Assembly: GCF_014898055.3 (NCBI RefSeq)
Contig: NW_023603184.1
Coordinates: 149,672,149-149,736,148 of the forward strand
Direction of reading: 5' to 3'
Source of the DNA: Talpa occidentalis
Taxonomy: Eukaryota > Chordata > Mammalia > Eulipotyphla > Talpidae
Length of the DNA: 64,000 nucleotides
The first letter of the stretch is position 1, and the number at the start of each line of letters is the position of its first letter. Positions 44,091 through 56,231 of the stretch are shown in pieces. The position numbers and the translations under genes were made by a program. Under the pieces are notes generated by a model. The model saw nothing but the letters and a program-made list of their open reading frames with translations. It searched no databases and was not told the DNA's origin.

Positions 44091-46164
44091 CAGGTGAGTG
44101 GGGTCACCCCTGGGCGACGGAGTCCATTAGGGCAGCAACGGGGTGAAACCATCTTAGAAGTGGGTACCAGGCGGCCGTGAGGGGCTCGAGCAAAGCCTCA
44201 GAGGATCAGGGCCAAGGAGCGCGGCGCGCGCCAGCCAGACCCCCGCAGACCCCGTGAGCGCAGAGCCGGGGAGACGGGCGAGAGCAAGGGGGGCAGGAGC
44301 GGGGCAGGCAGCGGGGGAGACCCCCAGCGGGGGACACAGTGCAGGAGAAAAGAAATAGGGGCCGTGGAAAAGGCCATCACTGAGCCAGAGAGGTGGGGGT
44401 TTTGGAAGGGTTTAGCCAATACGGGGGTGCCCGGGGAAGCCAGTAAGGTGTGTGGAGTTAAAAGCTGACCCCGCAGGGTGGGCGAGGGGAGGATTTAAAA
44501 TTCAGGTTTCCAGGCTCTGGGTTAAGGTGGGCTTGAGGGGGACTGTGGCTGTGGGTTTTCCCGGAATCCAGGCCTCTCTCCTCGGGCGCCAGGCTTTCCC
44601 CTTTGCCATGAAGTGAAGACAACAGGCAAAACAAAGCCGCCCCCTCCCCAAGTTGCTGGAGAGAAGACTCGGGAAGTTGGGTCCCGGAGCGGTGCTGGCT
44701 CAGGCCGCTGCTTTGATGTGTGGTCCTCATTCTGCACAATCCTGGCTTGTTTCTTTGAGCTTTTTCGGGGTGTGTGGGAGCGTGTGTGCAGCTGCTTTTC
44801 CCGGCGGGATGAATGGAACAGGGGCTGTGCATTCCCCGGCTCTGAAAACTTGGGGCTTTCAAAGGGCCCGTGGAAGGTTGTTAGCGGCCAGGAGGCTCGT
44901 GAAAGTGGGGGAGCCGGTCCCTTGTGAATAAACTTCAAGGGGCAGGGTCTCGTCAGCAGGCATGGCTTCTGATAATGACGGGCGAATCGATACGGTGCCT
45001 GTAATGAGCTGTGCGAGACCCTTTTCACAGGCCACCTCCTCCCCGGGCCCCATGCTGGCTGGTTTTGAAAGGCCCATCCTAATTGCCTACCCGCATGAGG
45101 GCCGCCTCCCTGCCCCGAGGCTGCTGCGTACTCGGTGGGGACCGTGGGGGCCTGTCATCCCGTTGGAGGTGACCCAAGGTGGCCAGAGGCCCTGGCGAGG
45201 CGGCCAGCGTGGGTTTGGGCAGCCCTTCCCAGGGGGCTGAGCGGGTGGGGAGCGCGGGTATGTGGTTAAAGAGAACAATGACATCATTTCTGCAGGGACC
45301 AGCTCTTGCTTCTTGTCTCTAATCATTTTCCCAAAATAAAGCATGTATTTACCGGGGAGGGGCTTCGGCACGTCCTCTGGAACATGCCACCCGGCTCTGT
45401 CTACACACCCTGGATCCCCAAGTCTTCCCATGGGCGCACCGAGTGGGGGCGTTATGGCCCGGAGCTCAGCTGCGGTGTCGCGTCAGCACCCCTCTCTGGG
45501 CCCTCGGAGTTGGGGCGAGTTTCCCCCAGGCTCCCGGAGAGCCTGGGTTTTGAGGCAATGCTCTTCACTGGAAAGGCTGAGTCAGCTTCCCCCCACTGCG
45601 CCCCATTCAGGTTCCGCCACCAGGAAGAAAGTGGATGTAGGCTCTCCCCAAAGGGGCATCTTTCTAAGCGCCAGCACCTCACTCCTGGGCTCTCTGTGGG
45701 AGCTGCAGGGGGTCAGCATTCCATCATGGGTGTGGTCCCATGGGGCTGGCCAAGGTGCATCTGCTAGGGGGCCCCCTTCCTCATGGTTCCCCGTGGGGAG
45801 CTGGGGTTGGCCACCAGAGGGCCTCCTGCAGAGGGCACGGAGCGGGTGCACTCGCTTCTGCTCTGGGCCATCTGCAAAGTGGGTTGGGGTGCTGAGCTGA
45901 CAGAGCACAGAATCGGGGGCCTTGGAGGCTCTTCCTACCTGCCTCGAGGCCCTGGGCTGGTCCCAGTGCCGCACACAGTCCACTGTCAGTCCACGCTCTA
46001 ACCCCTGCTGCAGGCGCATCTGGGAGGAGCAGCGCCCGGAGTCGGGAAGACGGAGGAGCAGTAAAGGAACCAGCCTTGGGATTCAGACGATGGTGTGACG
46101 TTACTATCGTGCGAGTGGTAACATCTGAGTGTGTGTGACTGGGCCAGGCTGGGAGGCCCATGAT
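44091..46164. other. Non-coding interval, no gene seen
   Basis: Single-copy DNA. A short AT-richer stretch at about 44955-45020 (TTCTGATAATGACGGGCGAATCGATACGG) could be regulatory. Long open frames have no domain. Confidence 0.5.
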
Positions 46165-46570
46165 TAGGGAGGACCCAGCAATTCCACAGAGCATCTCCCT
46201 GAAGAACCAAAACACTAATTTGAAAGGCGAGTTGGGCCCCCATGTTCTCTGCAGCGCTAGTTACAGTAGCCGAGCTGTGGAAATGACCTAAGTGCCCCCA
46301 AACAGACGAGGGGATGAAGAAGACGTGGTGGGTGTGCACCATGGAATACTGCTCAGGTCAAAACAGATGAACTCGTGCCGTCTGCGGCAGCCTGGCTGGA
46401 GCTGGAGGGGTGATGCCGAGTGAAACAAGCCGAGGAGAAAGACAAACACCGGCTGGCGTGCCTCCCGCGTGGGGTGGAGAGGAACCAACCACAGTCACAC
46501 AAAGACATTGAAAACCGAGGCTTGAGCGCTGCCACAGAGCTGAGGCCCCCAGAGGGGCAGGCGTGAGAGA
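46165..46570 (+). repeat. L1 3' fragment (ORF2 C-terminus and 3' UTR)
   Basis: Plus-strand phrases match the end of L1 ORF2: GGACCCAGCAATTCCACAG, GTTACAGTAGCCGAGCTGTGGAAATGACC, GAAGAAGACGTGGTGGGTGTGCACCATGGAATACTGCTCAGG and AAACAAGCC. It is diverged and 5'-truncated; ORF2 is not open. Confidence 0.75.
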
Positions 46571-49500
46571 GCTTGGTGGACTGGGGGTGCGGCAGTGGTG
46601 GGTGCACTACGGCGACCCCCGAGGGGGAGCTCCTCTGCTTCCAGAACACCAGCAAGGCTGTAACCAACGCCATTGCGATAGAAAGGCGCTCGTGGTTGAA
46701 AGGCCACACGCCCGACTGGGAGAGATATGTGCACCCCCATTTGGGAGGCAGTGCCCCCCTCCAGAAGTGCCTGCCCACAGCCTGTGTGGCCTCCCTGCCT
46801 GCTGGCTGCTGCTTAGCCCATGGAGCACGTTGTAGCTTTACCCGCTTCTCCCCTGCAGCAGAACTGCATCGGGCCTCTCCTGCCTGAGCTTGGGGGGCAC
46901 AGACACCACCCGTCAGCCCGCTGCAGTCCTCGCACTCCCACTGTCTGGGGACTGCGTCCCCGACGCAGAGGGTCAGCTGAGGCAGCCCAGGCGTGGCTGT
47001 GCATGCTGGCTGGGGCTGGGGCATCTTTCCACTTGGGGGTCACACCTGCCTGTACTAGTGGCTGTGTCCGGGCGGCCGGAGGGCCTCAGACACAGGAGGG
47101 CTTAGCCTGCTCCTCTCTCAGGCTCTCCTACGTTCCAGGAGGAGTGCCTGCGGGGGGTCCCCTCGCCCCCCGATGGTGCTGGTGGTGCCCCAGCATCCCT
47201 GCTCAGGGGTTCCTAGAAGGCCCTGGCACAGAATCCATCTCCCCCTCCATGGCCGCCAGACCCATGCCCGAAGCCCATGCTCCTTTCTAAAGACAAGAGG
47301 CGCCTCCCGCGCCAGGCGGGCCCCTCCACCAACAGCTTGGCCTTTCAGTTAAACCCGTGCTGTGCTCGCGCCTGCTGAACACGGCTCCCCTGGCCGTCTC
47401 GGCCCGGCCTGGGCGCTCCAGCGGGCTGGGGGCTCCTTGGGAAAAAGTGACTGAGCTCCAGGGGAGCAAGGCCCTGGACAGCCGAGCGAGGCTGGGCCCG
47501 CACCTGCCTCCCCATCTCCTCCTCGTAGGTCCCAAGGGCCGCGTTGGCGTCGGGAATTCCTGGTCCCGGGTGGCTGCAGGCTGCAGGTCCGGGGGTGGCT
47601 GCCCGGGACCGAGGCCGCGTGGTGGGGGCTGCCAGGGCCCCAGCACGAGCCCGAGGCGCTTAGTCCACCTTCTGCGAGATTGGAAGTTTTCCTCTCACTG
47701 GCTCTGCCACGTCTCCATGGAAGGCCGCTGATTCAGAGACGGGCCCCTGGAGGGACAGGCGCCTCGGGGGTGAGAGCCAGCCCCCCTGTCATCTCAACTG
47801 TCCCCGGCCAGGGCTCGGTGGCCGTGTGTTCATCGACGCCAACGTGCTCCCTGCCCCAGGGGATTATAGACGTGAACCCCAGCGACGGGCACATCTGTCC
47901 ATTTCCAAAACAGCTGTCCGTGGGCGCAGCCTGCCACGCTGACGGCGCTTCTCCCCCGGCCCCGTGGGGTCTTCCTGCCTTCAGCGCGGCTTTGTCTTTG
48001 CTGCCGTGGCCATCAGTGGGCGGACGTGTGTCCCGAGGGCTGTGTTAGCCCCGAGATGTCACTCTGCGTGAGTGCTGCTGGGTGGGAGGCCCCAGAAGGC
48101 AGGGCAGGGAGCCCCCAGCCAGCATCATTGGGGTCCTCGGTGTCCTGTGAGTTTCCTCCAGTTGCTGAGAATGGATCCCCGATGTGCATCCCTTGCTGAT
48201 GGCGAGAAACCTACAACTTTGCTTGACGGGAATTGTAACTGCTGGTGATTAGTAACTTGCTGGTTACCCGCTGCGGTCAGGCCTTCATTGTCTGGATGTG
48301 ACCCGCGCCTGCTGCCGGGGGGGGGGGGGGGGGGTGGCTTTGTCTTCGCAGGAATTCGGCGACGGGGCTGGGGCTCAGTGCAGGAGGCCAGCGGGGTTCA
48401 GATCTCGGGGCTCAAGCTGAGCTGCCGGTGGAGGCTGCTGCTACCCGAGCCTCCCCGGTGGATGCCCCTGGGCGCCCTGAGGGTGGGCACCTGCGGTGTT
48501 GTTCGTGGAGGGAGAACAGGCTCAGCGCTCTCTTGCGGTTTCCCGGAGAGGGCCCGGGCCGGCCCCAGATGGAGCGTGCATCCTCCCCAGCTCCCTCTTC
48601 CCTGGCTTTGGGCCGGCCACGCCGTCGGGCAGCGTCGGGCAGGCCTGGCAGAGCCTCGGTCTCTGGCGTCTCCAGTGTCTGCTCCTGTGTCTCCTCTGCC
48701 TGGCTCTCTTGTTTCCCCCCTGCCGCCTGGCTGTCCCGGGATTCTGTGACTCTCCGCTCAGCAGCCCTCCGCTTCCAAGGCTGGGCCTATCTTCCCCGTG
48801 CCCTGCCCGGGCCACTCGGCACCCCGGTGGCAGCTTGTCCATGCCTCCATGTGACCGGGCGTCTGCATCTTCGTCCCCGTGGGCTGCTTGTCCAGCCCGG
48901 TGTGTCCGCAGCAGAGCTCAGCACAGATAGTCTGGAATTTCTCTGACATTTATTCAGCTACCTTGAGATCCTCAGGGTCCTTTCTCTGTTTCTGCCGCCG
49001 GTTGACTTGGCCCCTCAGGGAGGATACTGCGGTCACCTGGACTCCCAGCTGGCCAAGGGCCTCAGATGCGGGGCAGGGCTCTCCCTCCGATCTGTGGGTT
49101 TCCTGGCCCGCGCCCTTCCCCGGCTCATCAGGACGCCTCAGCGCGCTTCATAAGAAGACGGGCAGGCCTGGCACGACGAGGCAGGCTCGCCTCGTCTATG
49201 GCGAGCTCCGGGAGGGCACTTTCCAACCTTGTTTTACGTGTTTTAAAGTTTCTCTGTCTCCAGCAGCAGCAGCAAGGCTGGGTCAGTGTCATTGATGGGA
49301 CCGCAGGGATAGTCACAAGGGCCCACCACGCTCCAGAAACACTGTCGCGTGCTGGGGACAACTTGGGGTGATGGCCACGCGGACGATGCTTACAAGGACC
49401 AGGCCGTCTTCGCCGGACACGAGGCAGGAACGTGCAGAGCATGACCAGAACGGACCCCGCCCCCGCCCATGGACCGTGCACTAGAGTCAACTCAGCTCCA

Positions 49501-50084
49501 TATTCCGCAGCTGCTCTGTTCCTTTGAGTGAGTGTTCAGTGAGGTGTAAGGCCTTAAAGACCTCAGGTGTTTCCGTTTCTCTAAACAGAGCTGGTTGTAA
49601 CTTATTTTTCTCAGGCTGTAACTAGATGCATTTCCAATGGACTTATTGAGACTCAACTGTCCTGTGATCCAACTGGAGCTTGTATTTCACTGTAACCTGG
49701 AGGATTCTCTCGTAGCTGATCTAATTTGTCATGGGTTATTTTTGAAAGGACGGGATAGGGAGGTACGCCCAGGGAGGAAGGCCGCTCCACTGAGTTCTGT
49801 GGTAGATTTAGCTTTGCCAGTGTTGTGTTTGGCAGCAGCTCCCTAAATGCCCACGCTTGATTTCAGCAGACAGGGTATCATGGTCAAGAAACAGACATGG
49901 TCCTTTGTGGGGGATTTATAAATAGGCTTCACAGCAGGACGTGTAGACGCTCCGTGAGCAGAGGTGTGTGTTTACTCTTACAGAACAGGAAAAGCTGTAT
50001 ATATGATTCCACATTTAAAAAAAAAAAACTAAGATAAAAGCAACATCACCTGCCTACACCTGAAAATCAATCCATACATTCTTG
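46571..50084. other. Non-coding interval with a G18 run
   Basis: About 3.5 kb of GC-moderate single-copy DNA without a recognised gene. A run of 18 G occurs at 48317-48334. Open frames of 100-220 codons have no domain or splice context I can support. Confidence 0.5.
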
Positions 50085-50190
50085 TAGTCACTCAACAAGC
50101 ATTTATGGAACAGGGACTCTAGGAAAGATTGTTGGGTTTGGGGGATTTAGAGACAAAAATGCAAAAACCCTGCCCTCGAGGGTCACACAG
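50085..50190 (-). repeat. L2-like fragment
   Basis: The plus strand reads TCACTCAACAAGCATTTATGGAACAGGGACTCTAGG..GGGG..TTTAGAGACAAAAATGCAAAAACCCTGCCCTCGAGGGTC, the antisense form of the L2 3' end in the correct order. Confidence 0.55.
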
Positions 50191-52216
50191 GATGAGGCAA
50201 TGCCCAGAGAACCACAGGTGTTCTTCATTCTCCCCACAGCTCAACGATGCCCATTTGTTGCCAACTCCGTCTTCTCGCCCAGCATCGGATGGACACTGAC
50301 CCTGTCCATCCATACCTCGCCCGGGTCAAGCCGTTTTTACCATCCTCATCCTTCTCAGCTTGTCTCTAAAGTGCAATCAAGTCTTATCCTCTCTGCCTGC
50401 ATCAGCTCAGATGAAAACCCAACTTCCTGCAAGAGTGTATGGTGCGTGAGGGGGCTGCACAATTGTTAAAGCATGGAATTGTAGTAAAACAAAAGGCGGA
50501 GCCGAGGACTAAAGTTTGTTTTCAAAAGGGAAAAAATTTGATTCCTTAGAATCTGAATTGACATCAGTCCTGGGCAAGATTCCTAAAGGGGATGGGTTGT
50601 GGGTATTTAGAATAGGGAGGGGGTGTCAGGAGCTCGGTGGGTCACGGGGAACAAGTCAGGGTGGAGGACATGACGCCTGCAGAGTGGTAGTTCAAACCTT
50701 GGCTATAAAACAGAGTCGCCTGGACCAGGGAGGCCTGGCTCCCGCGCGGGGAGATCCTGAGGTGGCAGCCTAGGGCGGGAATGCAGCCTTAGCTGTGGGA
50801 CAGTCAGGACACCCCAGCACTGAGAAGCCACTCCAAAGGGAAGCGCAGAATCTGCTTTCTGTCTGAGGCGTCCGATATGCTTATTGCTGACTTGATGGAA
50901 GGTGTGGAAGGCGCCAGGTTGGCGGGTAATGTGGAGTGTGACGCAGTTGGGTTCCCAGAGATCTCAGCTGGCCAGAGCGGTGGACTGAGCCCACCAAGGC
51001 CCCCGCCAGCCACCATCGCAAGCTGAGGCTCTAGGACCTGCTGCCTGGGGCAGGCGTGTGGCCGAGATGGTCACGCCCCACCGTGGTCCCCCCGTTTCTG
51101 GCACAAGAGATTTGCCTTTCTTGCGTTCAAGCTCACAGGTTAGTGGTGCTGCGCCGATGATGACTGCGCCCAGATTTAGGTGGTGTGAATGCAGGACGTC
51201 ATTTGGCATTTTCTCAGGACACTGAGTAACTTGAGTCGGTGAGGTGTCTTCAGAGCCCCTTGCTCGTCGGGAGCCTTGGCCTGACCTGGCGGTGCAACCT
51301 CGAGACCCCGAACTTTGCTACCCCCATGTCGGGTCTGCCCTGCCCTACACTGCTCCTTTGTTTCTTTCCTGGTTGCTTGGTTTGCTTAGAAGGAAGCCCA
51401 CCAACAACACCACCAGTTTGCCAGCCGTACTGAAGCACAAGGGGGCTGTCACTGCCCGCTCCCTCCTCCTCTGTCTCTGCTGCTTTCTCGGGTAAGAGAA
51501 AAGCGCTCTCAGGTCCGGCCTGCACCTGCCTCTATTCCAGGGAGCTGGTCAAGGGGCTGCTTCTGAACAAAGCAGCGTCCTTCCTGAAAGAGAGGGGCTC
51601 TGATGAAGGGGTTTTCTCCAGATCGGTGCACTTAGCGCTTTCGGTTCTTCCCACCGACTCTCAAATGGTGCCTCCTGGATGGCGGAAGCTCATGATCTAG
51701 CTGGATCACGACAGCGCATGCAAACATGGACTTGCACCTGCCTGTTGTTGCAGAGTGTGGGGTGAACTTAGGAAAAGAAAGACAACCCATGAGGGAGAGG
51801 TCACCCCATTTTTACCTGAATGATTGAGTGAACAGACAGAGGCTCCCCAATAACCAGCTGGGCAGTCAACTGGATGTGAACATCGTTTAACGAAAATTCC
51901 TTTTTGGGAGTTAAGTTACAAGCTTGATGCTTTGTCCATAAGAGACACAAACATGAGTTCTCCATATGGAGTCTGGTTGCTCCCGAGCTGGCGAGGGGGC
52001 GTTTCTGCCTCTGTATTGAATGAGATGAAAAGGTGAGCTCCACCTTGACGGCAGAATGAGATACACAAACGGCAGCCTTTGAATCATCACTGTTTTCAAG
52101 AGACCCCAGGATCTTCGAATCCACCACTGAACTTGTGAATGATTTTCCTTTTCCCAGAAGCATGTGAGGGTCAGCCCTGCAGGTGTCCTGCGGATAATGC
52201 AGCTGCCCCTGGCATG
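50191..52216. other. Non-coding interval, no gene seen
   Basis: Unique sequence. The long minus-strand frame 52763-51801 (320 codons) has no domain I recognise and covers one arm of the inverted repeat below; I regard it as chance. Confidence 0.5.
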
Positions 52217-52334
52217 TGGGTAGGTGATGAGGCTGCACTAGAATGGCATTTGCGCAAATGGTGACTGGGCTGTCAGGCCTGATCTGCAGTGGGCTTGGAG
52301 CAATGTTGGGAGGAAACAAGTTAGTGAGGTGCAC
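52217..52334 (-). repeat. Inverted repeat, left arm
   Basis: The reverse complement of this segment aligns with 53139-53262. In the best 72 bases I count about 62 identities by eye, including GTGCACCTCAC, TTGCTCCAAGCCCA, TGCAGATCAGGCC and GACAGCCC. The arms are about 0.8 kb apart and could be two oppositely inserted copies of an unnamed repeat. Confidence 0.7.
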
Positions 52335-53138
52335 ACCCCCCACCCCCCATGCATGTGCGCGGGCTTTATTACGAGTCCGGCTGTTTCTCCAGGCCTGCGG
52401 GTTTCCAGGCACCAGGTGACACGGCAGAATCTCTGAGGCTGCCGGATGCCCCACGCTTTCTCCTGCTCGGGGGAAGGAGAAACTTGTAGACTCTTTCCCA
52501 GGCCACTGGGCAGATGTCTGGTTTCCATCTGGGCTCAAACATCCAAGCAAATGGACAAGCCAGGCCCGGAAGTCACCCCCTGGGGACACTCTGAGGGCCC
52601 CGTACCTGCGCAGAGTCCCAGCCTGGGCTATTTTCCTGCCCAGCGTTGCACTCCCCACTCCAGCTGTTTCTGCACATGGCTGAGAACTGGATCCCATCTT
52701 ACTAGGACCCACATCACTGCCAGTGGGCACCCCGGCTCCAGGTCTTAGTGGATCTACCCCCACACCTTTGGGTCCTCACTCTCCCTGTTTAACTCCCAGT
52801 GGGTTCTTCTTCACCCTCACTCCCTGCAGCCTTTTTAAATTAAAAAAAAAAAAAAAAAGCTGGGCAGGTGTGTCAGGCTCAGCTTTTAAGAACTCCAGGA
52901 CGCATCCTCCCACTCAGCAGAGTCACACACAGACATTAATAACAAAAATGTTGAAGTATCTCACCCTTCTCTCGGAATAACAATGTTAGCACAGCACACC
53001 TCATTTAACAAAACATTAAAACATTTTACTTCCTCAGATCAAGTGTATCTATTAATAATGACTTAAATTGTCTGGACTGATTTCACATTATTAAGGAATC
53101 TCATCCCCATCATGTGGAAGAACACAATATGGGGGGGG
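52335..53138. other. Spacer between the inverted repeat arms
   Basis: Unique sequence with an A tract at about 52842-52857. No gene is seen. AT-rich toward 52930-53100. Confidence 0.5.
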
Positions 53139-53262
53139 GTGCACCTCACAAACTTGTTTGCCCGACGTTGCTCCAAGCCCAGTGCAGATCAGGCCAGACA
53201 GCCCCGTCATGGCGCGCCACGATGCCATCCTCGCAAAGTCAGGTGCAGCCTCCTCATCAACC
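53139..53262 (+). repeat. Inverted repeat, right arm
   Basis: Partner of 52217-52334 in the opposite orientation. A plus-strand frame runs through it (53112-53483) but the pairing with 52217-52334 shows a repeated non-coding unit. I do not recognise the family. Confidence 0.7.
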
Positions 53263-54975
53263 AGGAGGGCTTTGTGGAAGCTCAGAACCAAGGTGCCCTT
53301 GAGAGCTGCCTGTCCACTGCGGTGAAGCCCACCAGAGCTACGTGGGCAGCGTGGCCACCAGTAAATAGCCCTGGAAGGACATTTATGGGCTCTGGGGACG
53401 TGGCTGGGAAGCGTATCATTGAAAGCTCCCTGATAAAGGTGACAAAGTTTCTTTACAACTGTCATGGGGATTTAATTACATGATAAAATTGCAGCTCCTG
53501 CCTCTTGAGACAAATTGCATGTTCAGATTGATTGTTTTTTTATGAATCTCACACAGAGAGCAAAATACTTCTCTCTTGAAGTTGGTTTGGTTGGATCGTT
53601 ATGCCCTATTATCCTTTATATTCTTTCTAGAAACGAGAAGTTTGCTTCCCGCAGCCCAGGAGGGAGGGCTCCTGATGGCCCTCCTGGCTGCGTGGCCGCT
53701 CTGTACAGAGCACCGCGAAGCTGTTTGTTTAATGGATGCAAAGTCCGTTGTACTTATTTGGCCAAAAATGAGAATTTTAAACTCCCACTGGAAAAATAGG
53801 AAAAGACATTACAAGGAGCACAGATGACTATTAGGTAGAACGCACGATGTTCGATTTTACAAAAATGTAAAAGGTAAATGTAAGTGAAAAGAACAAGAGA
53901 TCTTTAGATCTTTTGTTGCCTATCAAATTGTGAAAGATTAAAAGAAGCCAAGTTTTGGGGGAGTTTAGTGGACCTGATGCTCTCCGAGCGTGCAGGGGAG
54001 GGGGGAGTTTCTGTCTAGCTGGGAAGTGTCCCGTGGCAAGCGTAAACATACACGGCGCTTTTCCGATCCTAGAAGCCAAAGGAGACAGAGTAGGAATCTG
54101 GCCTTCCAGAGTCACCACTAGTATGGAAGGCCGATGAGGCCGCCATTGCTGGGTGAGGGAGAGCTGCAGGTGAGGTGTTAGGGGCACCTGAGCAAAGCGC
54201 AGAGGGAGCTGGAGGCCAGGATGGCTTATGTCCCCCAGGGCGTCTGCTTCTCCCCTTGACCTGTGGCTGGGGGAGCTGCAGCCCTCTCTTCTGTGTGATC
54301 TGGAGGTGGCTCAGGAAAGCAGGCAACCATCAGACACCGCGGAGGGTGAGGCAGGAGTTTTGAGCAGGAAATAAGCAGCAGAAGCCAGGAATCGGAGCCC
54401 TGGCGAGCGGCAGGGCTGTGCAGGGACCGTCGAGTGTGGAGGAGAGGTCCTGCCACTGGGCCCCCCTGCAGGGGAAATGAACAGGTGTATCTGCCCCAGG
54501 GCTCCCAGAGTGGCCATTGCGGACTGTGGCAAAACATCCTGCGGTGGGGGTCTGTTGTCAGAGCAGGCCCAGGCAGGCGTGAGCACAGAGACCACCTGCC
54601 AAAAGGCCAGGAGGGGTGAGCGGGATGGGTGGTGTCATTGAGACTGGTTTGGACCTAGTTTCTCAGCTACCTGCCGTGAAGGACTAGGAATATTTTGGGT
54701 CCCAGTTTGTGATAGACTCTTTCAAAACACAATTAAGATTCATTATAAGAAAAAATAAAATGAAAAGGGACCTATAATTAATAGTCCAGTGAGCACATGT
54801 GGGTGCTGTGTTGTCAAATTGTCACTGGATAGTTGCCTCCCCCGTGCCCAGCATTGTTGTCATCTGTGTCTGGACACGGGGTGAAGGGCAGTGGGAGAAG
54901 CGGCACAGGAGGTCACAGCATGTCTTTGAGATGTTGGACACCTGCTTTACAACTTGAAATGTCTGGTGTGCAACA
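53263..54975. other. Non-coding interval, no gene seen
   Basis: Mixed unique sequence; AT-rich at about 53465-53640 and 53740-53960. No exon or named repeat was recognised. Confidence 0.5.
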
Positions 54976-54979
54976 GCAG

Positions 54980-55140
54980 TTGCCAATTTTTTTTTTTTGC
55001 AAAGTGCCAGATAGTAAATATTTTAGGTTTGGTGTCACATGGTCTCGTGGCAAAGAGGGGGAAGCAGCCATGACTGAGCAGGGCCATGTTCCAATGAAAC
55101 TTTGTAAAACCAGCCAACTGGCCCTCGTACCATAAATTTG
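54980..55140 (+). repeat. hAT-type non-autonomous DNA transposon fragment
   Basis: The plus strand reads GCAAAGTGCCAGATAGTAAATATTTTAGG, then CACATGGTCTC, AAGCAGCCATGACTGAGCAGGGCCATGTTCCAATGAAACTTTG. This is the order of a widespread mammalian hAT-Charlie-class repeat. I do not assign the exact family name. Confidence 0.6.
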
Positions 55141-56231
55141 GACCTTTGGGTAGACGGGAGAGAACCCCTGCTGGCTTGAGGGAGGGAGAGTCACAGGCAC
55201 CTCCAAATCTGGGACCCTCATGGCGTCCTGCCCGCTGCACACATCCCACCCTCAAGCCAACGAACCTCCTCTTTATCGTTCAGGCAAACTTGACCCACAG
55301 AACATCCGGTTCTCAGGCGCTCGCGGTCTCTCTCACGTCTATCCTGCTCGGGGTTTGCCAAATGTCTTGAATCTGTAAATTCATATCTTTCATCCGATTT
55401 GAGAAATGCTTGGTAATTTTTAAAAAAAAATATTTTTCTATTTTTCTCTTTCTTTTCTCTTTCTCTCACGCCATTTAGGTATGGCAGACTCGCCACACTT
55501 CCTGTTCATTTTATTTGCAGTCATTTTACTGTTTGTTCTGCTTGGATGTGTTCTAGCCATGCGCTTTCAAATCTGCCGATTCTCCTGTCATATTTGGTCT
55601 TGGGTTGTTAATTCCATTGTTGACTAGGACACGGCCAGTTCTTACTTCAAGGGAGGTGGGAAAATATACTTTTTTCCCAGCTGGGCACATTTTTGGATTG
55701 TCTCAGAGACGCCGATGGTGAAGAAGGGGGGGAGAGCAGGCACGATGAATAGCTAGTTGTGTTTCCCGGTGCCAGTCTCTCCTCTGTCCTTTCTACAAAT
55801 GTAAATGTGTTGTAACTTTTGCAAGTTAGGTCATCTCAGTCCGGTGTTAAATGTCTCCACACTGGCTTTCCAAAGAAGGCTAGATACCTATGTCTAGAGG
55901 TCGTGGCCTCAGCGATATAGTTCCAACACACTTCCCTGGATTCTCCTCCCTCTCCTTTGATTACACACCCAGTTTCCGGCTCGGGCCCGCTTCCTTGTAC
56001 AACACGGCATGGCTGAGTGTGTTCCATGTGTGTGCATTCTGCTCCTGTTTTCTTTCTGCCACCAGGATTTGGTGATGGGCAGGAAAAGGAAAAGGACAAA
56101 CCCAGTCCTGTTCAACAGCCACTTGCTGAATTTGATTGTAGCAGATAATGGGACGTGGGATTGGGAAATAGGAGCAGCCATAGGCTGTTGTAGAAACAGC
56201 TATAGGAGCTATGAGGCCGTGTGCACACCAT
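55141..56231. other. Non-coding interval, no gene seen
   Basis: Unique AT-moderate sequence bordering the reverse-transcriptase fossil. No independent feature was recognised. Confidence 0.5.

Noticed and set aside
43435..44097. Plus-strand frame of 220 codons in the GGGGCC-rich island
   Set aside because: Gly/Arg/Pro low-complexity translation of the G-rich tract; could only be meaningful as repeat-associated translation, for which nothing here gives support.
51801..52763. Minus-strand frame of 320 codons
   Set aside because: No recognisable domain, and part of it belongs to an inverted non-coding repeat. Probably chance.
53112..53483. Plus-strand frame considered as a processed pseudogene
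   Set aside because: No protein family recognised, and its first third is duplicated in reverse orientation at 52217-52334, which fits a repeat better.
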